A stretch of DNA of 26,675 bases. Source: Pseudomonadota bacterium. Its GTDB lineage: Bacteria; Pseudomonadota; Alphaproteobacteria; Rhizobiales; Xanthobacteraceae. Shown here in pieces: positions 9,092-17,173 of the stretch. The notes under the pieces are model-generated. The model was not told where the DNA came from and ran no database searches. It was given only the letters and a program-made list of their open reading frames with translations. Where the stretch lies: the NCBI GenBank assembly GCA_023387695.1, contig JAEWHT010000320.1:1-26675 (forward strand), given 5' to 3'. The position numbers were made by a program, and so were the translations under genes. Numbering within the stretch: the first letter of the stretch is position 1; each line of letters opens with the position of its first letter.

Positions 9092-9209
9092 GCCGAAAGG
9101 TAATGACTTTATCGGAAAAAGGCAATTTCCAAACAAGGGATGAATTTCCATTGTGGGCCACGGCCAAGACGCGGCGAAACGCGTCGCAAGAAATTACGGG
9201 AAACGTTCA
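9092..9209. promoter_or_regulatory. LysR/ThDP-enzyme divergent control region with repeated TTTCC elements
   Basis: Between the divergent starts lies an inverted repeat GGAAA-N7-TTTCC at 9114-9130. AATTTCCA occurs as an exact direct repeat at 9124-9131 and 9143-9150, 19 bases apart (nearly two helix turns). LysR proteins bind paired sites in such regions. These are the best operator candidates, but no consensus for this regulator is known to me. Confidence 0.4.
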
Positions 9210-10847
9210 ATGCTGGAAGCCGTTCGCTCCGTGGCTCACGGAGTGCAGACAGATGTGGCGGAAGTCACGGTTCGGGACGCCGTCTGCGATCTGATGCGGC
9301 GGTTCGGCATGACCACCGTATTCGGCAATCCCGGCTCGACCGAGCTGCCGCTGTTTCGCAATTTCCCTGACGACTTCCGCTACGTGCTCGGCCTTCAGGA
9401 AGCCGTCGTTGTCGGCATGGCCGACGGCTATGCGCAGGCGACCCGCAATGCGTCATTCGTCAATCTGCATTCGGCTGCGGGTGTCGGCAATGCGATGGGC
9501 AACATCTTCACGGCGTTCAAGAACCGCACGCCGATGGTCATCACGGCCGGGCAGCAGGCGCGCTCCATCCTTTCGTTCGATCCGTTTCTCGCCTCGCGCG
9601 AGGCGACCGAACTGCCGAAGCCTTATGTCAAATGGAGCGTGGAGCCGGCGCGCGCCGAGGACGTGCCGCACGCGATCGCGCGTTCCTATTACCTCGCAAT
9701 GATGCCGCCGCGGGGGCCCGTCCTGGTGTCGGTCCCGGTCGACGATTGGGATCGTTCCGCGGAGTTCCTCCCGGTGCGCGTCGTCAGTCGGCAGGTTCGG
9801 CCGGATCCCGCCGTGCTCGACCAGATCGCCAGAGCGCTCGATGGCGCTGCGCGGCCGGTGTTCGTCGTCGGCGGTGCGGTCGATCGCGACGAAGCCTTCG
9901 ATGACGTCGTTCGCCTCGCGGAAGCGCACAATGCTCGCGTGTTCGTCGCCCCGATGACGGGCCGCTGCAGCTTTCCGGAAGACCATCGCCTGTTCGCCGG
10001 GTTCTTGCCGGCGATGCGCGAAAAAATCGTAGGCCGGCTCGCCGAGGCTGATCTCGTCTTTGCGATAGGCGCGCCCGCCTTCACGTATCACGTCGAAGGG
10101 TTTGGGCCGCACGTTCCGCCCGGCGCCACGCTCGCCCAACTGACCGATGATCCCCACACGGCCTCATGGACTCCGGAGGGCCTGGCTGCCGTCGGCAGCA
10201 TACGGCTTGGTCTCGTCGATCTGCTAGCGCGAACGAAACCACCGACGCGTTCGGCTCCTCCGCCGCGCGCCGCCGCGCCGAAGGTGCACCCGACCGCGCC
10301 GCTGTCGACGGCTTACGTGCTGCAAACGCTCGCCGAAATGAGACCTTCCGACAGCGTCATCGTCGAGGAGGCACCCAGTGCACGCCCGGTGGTGCAGGCC
10401 TATCTGCCGATCAGCGCGAGCGAAGGCTTCTACACGATGGACAGCGGCGGCCTCGGCTACGGCATGCCCGCGGCCGTCGGCGTTGCGCTGGGAAGGCCCG
10501 GACGGCGCGTCGTCGCTGTCATCGGCGATGGCTCGAGCCTGTACTCGATCCAGTCGATCTGGAGCGCCGTGCGGCTGGCGCTCCCGATCACATTCGTTAT
10601 CATCAACAATCGCCGCTATGCCGCATTGCAAGACTTCGCTCCGGCGTTTGGCTTTTCGGCGCAGGAGCCGGTTCAAGGCACTGACCTCACCGATATCGCG
10701 TTCGCAGACATCGCAAATGGCTTCGGCTGCCCCGCTGTCGGCGTGCGCGATGCCGAGGCGCTGCGCGAGGCTCTCGGCACCGCCTTGGCGTCAGATCGAC
10801 CAATGCTGATCGATGTCGAAGTCGATGACCGCCCTTTGTCGAAATGA
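9210..10847 (+). CDS. mdlC: Benzoylformate decarboxylase-like ThDP enzyme
   Basis: The 545-residue protein aligns along its length with benzoylformate decarboxylase, which converts an aryl-glyoxylate to an aryl aldehyde and CO2 with thiamine diphosphate. The four catalytic residues are all kept: Ser43 in GNPGSTELPLF, Glu64 in LQEAVVVG, His87 in NLHSAAG and His294 in TYHVEG. These correspond to Ser26, Glu47, His70 and His281 of the Pseudomonas putida enzyme. GDGS at 439-442 followed by NN is the ThDP/Mg site. A substrate-pocket segment differs (EEAPSARP against NESTSTTA), so the natural substrate may be a substituted benzoylformate. The next gene, an aldehyde dehydrogenase, starts 19 bases downstream. 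Start choice is uncertain: 9210 has a modest GGGA upstream; GTG at 9153 or 9243 is possible. Confidence 0.88.
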   Translation: MLEAVRSVAHGVQTDVAEVTVRDAVCDLMRRFGMTTVFGNPGSTELPLFRNFPDDFRYVLGLQEAVVVGMADGYAQATRNASFVNLHSAAGVGNAMGNIFTAFKNRTPMVITAGQQARSILSFDPFLASREATELPKPYVKWSVEPARAEDVPHAIARSYYLAMMPPRGPVLVSVPVDDWDRSAEFLPVRVVSRQVRPDPAVLDQIARALDGAARPVFVVGGAVDRDEAFDDVVRLAEAHNARVFVAPMTGRCSFPEDHRLFAGFLPAMREKIVGRLAEADLVFAIGAPAFTYHVEGFGPHVPPGATLAQLTDDPHTASWTPEGLAAVGSIRLGLVDLLARTKPPTRSAPPPRAAAPKVHPTAPLSTAYVLQTLAEMRPSDSVIVEEAPSARPVVQAYLPISASEGFYTMDSGGLGYGMPAAVGVALGRPGRRVVAVIGDGSSLYSIQSIWSAVRLALPITFVIINNRRYAALQDFAPAFGFSAQEPVQGTDLTDIAFADIANGFGCPAVGVRDAEALREALGTALASDRPMLIDVEVDDRPLSK

Positions 10848-10866
10848 ATCTGGAAAGTGGAAGACC

Positions 10867-12318
10867 ATGAGCGCGATTTCCATGTTGATCGACGGTGAGC
10901 CCCGGCAGGCCGCCGATGGCGCGACATTCGAACGCAAGAGCCCACTCGACCCGGCCGTGGTCACGCGGGCGCCAGCGGCGACAGTCGCGGATGCGATTGC
11001 GGCGATCAACGCAGCAGCACGCGCGTTTCCAGCGTGGTCCGCGACCGGTCCTTCCGAGCGACGCGCGCTGCTGACCAAGGCTGCCCATTGCCTTGAAGCC
11101 CGAGCAGATGCCTTTGCCGCGGCTATCGCCGCCGAGACAGGGGGCTCGGCGCTGTGGAGCGGATTCAACGTGCACCTCGCAGCCGGCATGCTGCTCGAGG
11201 CCGCGGCCATGACCACGCAGATCGCCGGTGAGGTTATTCCGTCTGACGTGCCGGGAAGTTTCGCCATGGGCCTGCGTCAACCGGCCGGCGTTGTGCTCGG
11301 CATGGCGCCCTGGAACGCGCCGGTCATTCTCGGCGTGCGCGCGATCGCATTGCCGCTGGCGTGTGGCAACACGGTGGTCCTGAAGGGCTCCGAACTCTGC
11401 CCGGCGACACACGGCCTGATCGTGGAAGCATTTCGCGAAGCGGGCTTCCCTGCCGGCGTCGTCAATTATGTGACCAACGCGCCGAAGGATGCTGCCGCCA
11501 TCGTTGATGCGATGATTGCCGATCCAGCAGTCCGGCGCGTGAATTTTACCGGATCGACCCGCGTCGGCCGGATCATCGCGCAGGTCTGTGCGAAATATCT
11601 GAAGCCTGTTGTGCTCGAGCTGGGCGGCAAGGCGCCGCTGCTGGTCCTCGACGACGCCGATCTCGATGCAGCGGTCAACGGTACTGCATTCGGCGCCTTC
11701 GCCAATTCCGGGCAGATCTGCATGTCGACCGAGCGGATCATCGTGGATGAAGCAATCGCCGACGCCTTCGTTCGGCGCCTCGCTGACAAAGCCAGCGGCC
11801 TGCCGGTCGGCGATCCCAGGAAGGGACTAGTCGTGCTTGGCTCCGTCGTCGACATGGCGACGGTTCACCGCTGCAACGAGCTCATCGACGATGCGCTCGC
11901 TAAAGGCGCCAAGCTGCTGTGCGGCGGAAAAGCGCAGACGACGTTGATGCCAGCTACGCTGCTCGACCACGTCACCTCCGAGATGCGCATCTACAGCGAG
12001 GAGTCGTTCGGGCCGGTCAAGCCGATCGTTCGCGTCAAGGGAGAAGCGGCGGCGATCGCCTGCGCCAACGACAACGCGTACGGATTATCTTCCGCGGTCT
12101 TCACCAAAGACTCGGCAAGGGGAATGCGTGTCGCGGCGCGCATTGAGTCCGGGATCTGCCACATCAACGGCCCGACGGTTCACGACGAAGCACAGATGCC
12201 GTTCGGCGGCGTCAAGGACAGCGGCTTCGGGCGGTTTGGCGGGAAGGCCGGTATCGCCGAGTTCACTGACCTGCGCTGGATCACCATGCAGACGACCCCG
12301 CGCCACTATCCGTTCTGA
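10867..12318 (+). CDS. Aromatic-type aldehyde dehydrogenase (benzaldehyde/vanillin/salicylaldehyde class)
   Basis: The 483-residue NAD(P)-dependent aldehyde dehydrogenase has catalytic Cys285 in SGQICMSTERI and general base Glu251 in LELGGKAP, 34 residues apart as in the family. The segment SGQICMSTERIIV is typical of salicylaldehyde, vanillin and benzaldehyde dehydrogenases. PWNAPV and FTGSTRVGR are the cofactor-site motifs. The start at 10867 follows GGAAG; the upstream extension to 10813 overlaps the ThDP gene and was dropped. Adjacent to the decarboxylase, it would oxidise the aryl aldehyde product to the acid. Cytoplasmic. A 192-base gap follows before the transporter. Confidence 0.9.
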   Translation: MSAISMLIDGEPRQAADGATFERKSPLDPAVVTRAPAATVADAIAAINAAARAFPAWSATGPSERRALLTKAAHCLEARADAFAAAIAAETGGSALWSGFNVHLAAGMLLEAAAMTTQIAGEVIPSDVPGSFAMGLRQPAGVVLGMAPWNAPVILGVRAIALPLACGNTVVLKGSELCPATHGLIVEAFREAGFPAGVVNYVTNAPKDAAAIVDAMIADPAVRRVNFTGSTRVGRIIAQVCAKYLKPVVLELGGKAPLLVLDDADLDAAVNGTAFGAFANSGQICMSTERIIVDEAIADAFVRRLADKASGLPVGDPRKGLVVLGSVVDMATVHRCNELIDDALAKGAKLLCGGKAQTTLMPATLLDHVTSEMRIYSEESFGPVKPIVRVKGEAAAIACANDNAYGLSSAVFTKDSARGMRVAARIESGICHINGPTVHDEAQMPFGGVKDSGFGRFGGKAGIAEFTDLRWITMQTTPRHYPF

Positions 12319-12510
12319 CAACGATTTTCGAGACGAGGAGCTTGCCTGCATCTTGCGCACACGTCCTAGCCGCACCGCGTCCGAGTCCAAGACGGTCGGG
12401 CAACGGTCCGAATAGGTTCTTTTTGGGAAAATGGCCCCACAGCCGCCTCTTCGGCGGCTGCGGTCGGTAACAAAAAAGCAGCCCGGAATCACCAAGGGGA
12501 GGGAACTACC
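12319..12510. promoter_or_regulatory. Gap between aldehyde dehydrogenase and transporter operon
   Basis: No gene is seen here. It contains a perfect hairpin at 12440-12460 (listed separately) and a strong ribosome-binding site AAGGGGAGGG before the binding-protein ATG. A separate promoter for the transporter is possible, but I find no clear -35/-10 pair. Confidence 0.4.
12440..12460 (+). terminator. GC-rich hairpin, possible terminator or attenuator
   Basis: CAGCCGCC and GGCGGCTG form a perfect 8-base stem around a 5-base loop (TCTTC). No run of T follows, so it is not a classical intrinsic terminator. It could reduce read-through from the aldehyde dehydrogenase or stabilise the downstream transporter mRNA, which often needs more binding protein than permease. 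Confidence 0.4.
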
Positions 12511-13779
12511 ATGCGATGGAAGACTGCGTTGTTTGCGATTGCGGCGATGACGTCCGCCGGGGTCATCACCAGCGGCGAAGCTCGCGCCGCAAATGCCACA
12601 TGCGGCCTGAGCAACGGCAAGGCCGCGGCGGGTGAGCCGATCGTGATCGGCGGCATCGTCAGCGTCACCGGCCCGGACAATTTCAGCTCGTCGGGACTGG
12701 CGGCTGCGGCGTACTTCAAATGCCTGAACGCCAATGGCGGCATCGGCGGCCGTCCTGTCAAATATCTGATGGAAGACGACGCCTGGAATCCGGAGCAGTC
12801 CTCGCAGCTCGCAGCCAAGCTGATCCGCGACCAGGGCGCCGTCGCGCTTGTCGGCAACATGAGCTTCGTCGACTGCGGTGCCAACCAGGGTATCTACGAA
12901 AAGGAAGACGTCATGGTGATCGCCGGGGTCGGCGTTCCCCGTGACTGCTTCTTCCAGAAGAACTACGCGCCGACGAATGCCGGGCCGCGGGTCAGCAATA
13001 CCAAGGTGATCATGGACATTGCCAAGACCTATCCGGGCAAGATCAAGCGCGTCGTCTGTATCGCACCGAATATCCCCAACGTGGGAGAATGGTCATGCTC
13101 GGGCGCTGTGAGCTGGATCAAGACGCAGGGCGGCGATGGCAAGATCATCACTTTCGATCCGGGCTCGCTCGATGCGACTTCGATCGTGCTGGAGGCGATG
13201 GCCTTCAAGCCCGATGCCATCTCGGTCGGCACCCCCAAGGGCATGGCCGTGCCGATCTTCGCGGCAGCCGAAGAGCAGGGGCTTGCGGACAAGGTTCACT
13301 GGTCGGGCCCGGCCTCGCTCTATAACCTCGATTTCCCGCACGCGATCGGCAAGTACTGGGACGGCAAGGTTGCCGTGGACATGGAGCTCAAGGCGGCGGA
13401 CAGCAACACACCAGATATGAACAATTGGCTCGCCGTGATGGACCAGTACGGCCAGAAGAGCGATCCGCGCGACACGTTCTCCCAGGCCGGCTATCTCGCC
13501 GCGCGGGTGACGGCGGAGACGCTCCTCAAGATGGATCCTTCCAAGATCGACCGCAAATCGGTGACGGCGGCGCTGCGATCGGTCAAGAAGGTCGAGAGCG
13601 ATATCTGGTGTGCGCCCTGGTACATCGGTGATGGCCCGCGGCACAATGCCAACCACACTGGCCCGGTGGCGCTGGTGAAGGACGGCAAGCTGGTGTCGAA
13701 GGGCGAATGCATCGACGCGCAGGATCCGGAACTCGATGACCTGCACGCCTACGAAAAGACGATCGGCATCGCTCGCTGA
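12511..13779 (+). CDS. ABC transporter periplasmic substrate-binding protein (Liv type)
   Basis: The 422-residue protein has a Sec signal peptide ending in GEARA near residue 27. Its mature fold is of the branched-chain amino acid receptor type (IVIGGIVSVTGP at the start, then ANGGIGGRPVKYLMEDD). In alphaproteobacteria this family often binds aromatic acids rather than amino acids, and the flanking catabolic genes favour an aromatic ligand. The mature part holds eight cysteines, which is many for this family and suggests disulfides. It has a strong ribosome-binding site (GGGGAGGG) and heads a run of permease and ATPase genes with 5-base spacing to the first permease. Ligand identity is inference. 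Confidence 0.9.
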   Translation: MRWKTALFAIAAMTSAGVITSGEARAANATCGLSNGKAAAGEPIVIGGIVSVTGPDNFSSSGLAAAAYFKCLNANGGIGGRPVKYLMEDDAWNPEQSSQLAAKLIRDQGAVALVGNMSFVDCGANQGIYEKEDVMVIAGVGVPRDCFFQKNYAPTNAGPRVSNTKVIMDIAKTYPGKIKRVVCIAPNIPNVGEWSCSGAVSWIKTQGGDGKIITFDPGSLDATSIVLEAMAFKPDAISVGTPKGMAVPIFAAAEEQGLADKVHWSGPASLYNLDFPHAIGKYWDGKVAVDMELKAADSNTPDMNNWLAVMDQYGQKSDPRDTFSQAGYLAARVTAETLLKMDPSKIDRKSVTAALRSVKKVESDIWCAPWYIGDGPRHNANHTGPVALVKDGKLVSKGECIDAQDPELDDLHAYEKTIGIAR

Positions 13780-13784
13780 TCGCC

Positions 13785-14648
13785 ATGCCCGATTTCATGC
13801 CTTTCTTCGTTTCGGGGCTCGCTACGGCGTCGACCTACGTGTTGTCGGCGGTCGGCATCGTGGTGCTCTACCGGGCGTCGGGCGTGGTCAATTTCAGCCA
13901 GGGGGCTCTCGGCGCCCTGGCTGCCTTCATCTCCTGGTCGATCGTCGAGCGCGGTGGCCCGGAGCCGGTGGCATGGTTTGCCGGCGTGCTGGTGTCGACA
14001 TCGCTGGCCTTCCTCTACGGCCGGGCGCTGGCGCCGCGTTTGGCTTTCAGTGATCCCGTCATGCGCGCGGTCGCAACCCTGGGCGTCGCGCTAATTCTTC
14101 TCGGCGTCATGGGTTACGTCTGGGGTGAGCTGCCACGACGGCTACGGCTGCCGACGGATACGATGAGCTTCGAATTGATCGGCGTGCGCATCACCGCGAC
14201 GCGCGCAATCGCCTTTGCGCTGGCTGTGCTTTCGACCGTGGCGGTGATGGCATTTCTCGCGGGCAGCCGCCTTGGGCTGCAGATGCGGGCGCTCGCCAAC
14301 AACCGCGACCTGAGCGCCTTGCTCGGTGTCCCCGTGTTGCGGGCGGATGGCTATGCGTGGATCATCTCGGGCGCTCTTGCAGGCGTCAGCGGCATTCTGC
14401 TGGCGGATCTGCAGCGCCTCAGTGGCCAAACGCTGACCTTCGCCGTCATTCCTGCGATCTCAGCAGCGGTAATCGGACGGTTCTCGTCGCTTCCGGCGAC
14501 GGTTGCCGGAGGCGTCGCGATCGGCGTGTGCGAGGCGTTGCTGACACCGGTTCCGGTCGTCGGGCCGTTCCGCACGGCTGTGCCCTTTGTATTCGCGGTT
14601 GTTGCGCTGCTGTGGATGCAGCGTAAGTCGACGTTTGTGTTCCGGTGA
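13785..14648 (+). CDS. livH: Branched-chain-type ABC transporter permease (LivH family)
   Basis: The 287-residue integral membrane protein has about eight hydrophobic segments and the LivH-family opening, including VLYRASGVVNFSQGALG near residues 26-42 (the conserved VNFAQG-like motif). The loop ALANNRDLSALLGV around residues 170-183 corresponds to the cytoplasmic coupling region. The start lies 5 bases after the binding-protein stop, with only a weak ribosome-binding site, so translation may be coupled. It pairs with the next permease to form the membrane channel. Confidence 0.9.
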   Translation: MPDFMPFFVSGLATASTYVLSAVGIVVLYRASGVVNFSQGALGALAAFISWSIVERGGPEPVAWFAGVLVSTSLAFLYGRALAPRLAFSDPVMRAVATLGVALILLGVMGYVWGELPRRLRLPTDTMSFELIGVRITATRAIAFALAVLSTVAVMAFLAGSRLGLQMRALANNRDLSALLGVPVLRADGYAWIISGALAGVSGILLADLQRLSGQTLTFAVIPAISAAVIGRFSSLPATVAGGVAIGVCEALLTPVPVVGPFRTAVPFVFAVVALLWMQRKSTFVFR

Positions 14649-14655
14649 GAGCGAC

Positions 14656-15687
14656 GTGACGGACGAAACCCTGACATATTCGCTGCCCGTAGACACAAGG
14701 AAGGTGCGGCTGAAATGGCTGTTAACCGCGCTCGTCGCCGTCGGCGCGGTCTACGCCCTGTCGGATGCCATGTCGAACTATTGGCTGCGGACCTTCATTT
14801 CTGCTGCAGCATTGGCGATCGGCAGTCTCAGCGTCAGCGTGCTGTTCGCCCAGCTCGGCATGGTGTCGCTCGCCCAGTTCGCGCTGCTCGGGGTCGGCGG
14901 CTGGTTCGCGTTGCGCGTCTCACATGGCCTTGGCGTTCCCTTTGAGCTTGCCATTCTGGCCGGTGGCGTGGCCGCGGCGGCGTTCGGGTTGGTCGTCGGT
15001 CTTCCAGCATTGCGGATGCGCGGCCTTTATCTTGCGATCATCACATTGATGATGGCTGGCGCGATCCAGGTGCTGATCAGCGCGTTCGGCTTCCCTGACG
15101 GCGGTGCCGGCATTCTCGGCAAGAGCACTGGCGCGCGCGTGATGATGGCCCGGCCTTATCTGGCGCAAACCGACGAAGCCTATTTCCGTTATGTCGCGGT
15201 CGTTCTGGCGCTGTGCTACGGCCTCGTGTTGCTGCATGTGCGTGGCCGCCCGGGGCGGGCGTGGGCCATGATCCGTCGCAGCGAAGTGTGTGCGCTTGCC
15301 GGCGGCGTTCACATCGTGGCCTACAAGGTGTGGGCCTTCGCGCTCGCCGGTTTCCTGGCCGGCGTTGCTGGCGGGCTGCTCGCAGGTGGCGTCGGCCAGC
15401 TCGACGGATCGGCGTTTCCGGCGAGCCAGTCGATCATGCTGTTCGCGCTGACGATCGTCGGGGGCGCCTACAGCTGGATGGGGCCGCTCATCGCGGGCCT
15501 GATGTTGCGGGCTTTCCCGGCGCTGCTGAACGATTTTCACGTCGATGGAAACATCGCGACGATCGTGTTCGGCGCCGGATTGCTCCATGCACTGATGACG
15601 GCCCCGCAGGGCATCGCCGGGCAGCTTCAGGACGCTGCCAGGGCGCTCCGCGCGAAATTCGCCGGCAAACCCGGAGCAGCCCGATGA
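14656..15687 (+). CDS. livM: Branched-chain-type ABC transporter permease (LivM family)
   Basis: The 343-residue permease has about nine to ten hydrophobic segments and LivM-family stretches such as QLGMVSLAQFALLGVGG, PALRMRGLYLAIITLMMAG and GRAWAMIRRSE (coupling loop). The GTG at 14656 was chosen because it lies just after the livH stop and follows GGTGAGAG. The frame is open back to 14587 but that part lies within livH. Its stop overlaps the start of the next gene (ATGA), showing tight translational coupling. Confidence 0.88.
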   Translation: MTDETLTYSLPVDTRKVRLKWLLTALVAVGAVYALSDAMSNYWLRTFISAAALAIGSLSVSVLFAQLGMVSLAQFALLGVGGWFALRVSHGLGVPFELAILAGGVAAAAFGLVVGLPALRMRGLYLAIITLMMAGAIQVLISAFGFPDGGAGILGKSTGARVMMARPYLAQTDEAYFRYVAVVLALCYGLVLLHVRGRPGRAWAMIRRSEVCALAGGVHIVAYKVWAFALAGFLAGVAGGLLAGGVGQLDGSAFPASQSIMLFALTIVGGAYSWMGPLIAGLMLRAFPALLNDFHVDGNIATIVFGAGLLHALMTAPQGIAGQLQDAARALRAKFAGKPGAAR

Positions 15688-16403
15688 TCGAGATCCAGGA
15701 TCTGACGGTGATGTTCGGCGGCGTGCGCGGCTTAAATGCGCTGACCGCGACCCTGCCCGAGCCCGTGACAGGGTTGGTCGGGCCTAACGGCGCGGGAAAA
15801 ACCACGCTCATCAACGTGCTCTCCGGATTTGTGCGGCCGACCATCGGTACCGTGAAGATCGATGGTGAGAATCTCGGCGGCATCGCACTTCATAAGCGCG
15901 CGGCCTTCGGCATCAGGCGTACCTTCCAGAATGAGCAGATCGTTGAAAACCTGACCGCTGGCGGCAACGTCACCGCGGTCCTCGACAATGTTCCAATCGA
16001 TCGCCGGCCCCGGCGCGACTTGGTCGAGGCGGCACTCGGTTTTGTCGGGATGATCCCGAAGGTCCACGTGATGGGTGCAGATCTCAACGCCTATGAGAGG
16101 CGCCTCGTAGAAATCGCGCGCGCAACCGTCGGCCGTCCCCGGCTCGTCATGATGGACGAACCGGGCGCTGGACTCTCCCAGGACGAGAGTGAGCATCTGA
16201 GGAGCGTCATCAAGGGCATTCACGACTATTGCGGCGCGCAGGTTCTGCTCGTCGATCACGACGTCGACCTCATCTCGGCGACCTGCGTTGCGACACTGGT
16301 GCTCGATTTCGGATCGCGCATCGCCTACGGGCCGACGGCCGCCGTGTTGGCCGATCCGAAGGTGCGCGCGGCCTATCTCGGCGTCGCGGAGGAGAGCGCA
16401 TGA
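15684..16403 (+). CDS. livG: ABC transporter ATP-binding protein (LivG family) with degenerate signature motif
   Basis: The 239-residue ATPase has Walker A GPNGAGKTT, Q-loop RTFQNEQ, Walker B LVMMDEP and H-loop LLVDHD. The ABC signature, usually SYGQQ-like in LivG, reads LNAYERRLVEIAR, without the expected Gly and with Glu in the Gln position. One of the two ATP sites in the LivG-LivF dimer may therefore be weakened, unless this is a feature of a subfamily. ATGA overlaps at both ends (with livM and livF) place it in a coupled operon. The open frame upstream to 15213 lies inside livM. Confidence 0.9.
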   Translation: MIEIQDLTVMFGGVRGLNALTATLPEPVTGLVGPNGAGKTTLINVLSGFVRPTIGTVKIDGENLGGIALHKRAAFGIRRTFQNEQIVENLTAGGNVTAVLDNVPIDRRPRRDLVEAALGFVGMIPKVHVMGADLNAYERRLVEIARATVGRPRLVMMDEPGAGLSQDESEHLRSVIKGIHDYCGAQVLLVDHDVDLISATCVATLVLDFGSRIAYGPTAAVLADPKVRAAYLGVAEESA

Positions 16404-17110
16404 GCGACGTGCTCGAGGTCCAGGGCGTCAATCTGCAGCGCAGCGGCAAAGCCATCCTCCACAGCGTGGATATCACCCTCGCGCGAGGCAAGATCACGGC
16501 TCTCCTTGGCGCGAATGGGGCCGGCAAGAGCAGCCTGGTGCTGGGGATCGCTGGAGCGTTGCCGGTCACGACGGGGCAGATCCTCGTCGATGGGCGCCCG
16601 ATAACAGGCCTTCGTCCAGAAGCGATCCGCGCGCTGGGCGTTGCCGCGGTGCCGGAGGGGCACCAGGTGCTCGGCGATCTCAGCGTCGAGGATAATCTCA
16701 AGGTCTCGGGAAGCCATCTCCCGCGCGCGGAGCTCAGGCCGGCCATAGAAATTGCGCTGGAGACGTTCCCGGAGCTACGGGCGCGTCTGCCGCAGCGTTC
16801 TGGCACGATGTCCGGCGGCCAGCAGCAGATGCTCGCGTTGGCTCAAGCGATCATCTCCCGTCCGCACTACCTGCTTGCCGACGAGCTGTCCTTTGGACTG
16901 GCGCCGGTGGTGGTTGGACGTCTCGTTCCGGTTCTGCAGAAGCTCGCGCAGCAGGGCGTTGGCGTTCTGCTGATCGAACAATTCACGCACATTGCCTTGA
17001 AGATCGCCGATATCGCCTACGTCATGGAGCGCGGCCGGATCTGCTTCTGCGGCGAGCCGCGCGAGCTCGAGAAGAATCCCGACATCCTGCACAGCGCCTA
17101 TCTGGCTTAA
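16400..17110 (+). CDS. livF: ABC transporter ATP-binding protein (LivF family)
   Basis: The 236-residue ATPase has Walker A GANGAGKSS, the LivF-type AAVPEGHQVLGDLSVEDNL segment, an intact signature MSGGQQQM and Walker B YLLADELSFGLAP. The H-loop region reads LLIEQF, with Gln in place of His, as is usual in LivF. The start overlaps the livG stop (ATGA) and GGAGAG lies just upstream. It is the last gene of the importer; the SDR gene follows after 63 bases. Confidence 0.92.
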   Translation: MSDVLEVQGVNLQRSGKAILHSVDITLARGKITALLGANGAGKSSLVLGIAGALPVTTGQILVDGRPITGLRPEAIRALGVAAVPEGHQVLGDLSVEDNLKVSGSHLPRAELRPAIEIALETFPELRARLPQRSGTMSGGQQQMLALAQAIISRPHYLLADELSFGLAPVVVGRLVPVLQKLAQQGVGVLLIEQFTHIALKIADIAYVMERGRICFCGEPRELEKNPDILHSAYLA

Positions 17111-17173
17111 CCGCGCGGTCGCGCCGCTGGAGCCGCAGTGAGGAATTGAAGATACGATGAGTAGCGAGGGGTC

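Noticed and set aside
12440..12460. Calling this hairpin a classical intrinsic terminator
   Set aside because: The stem is perfect but no T-run follows, so it is listed only as a possible terminator or attenuator.
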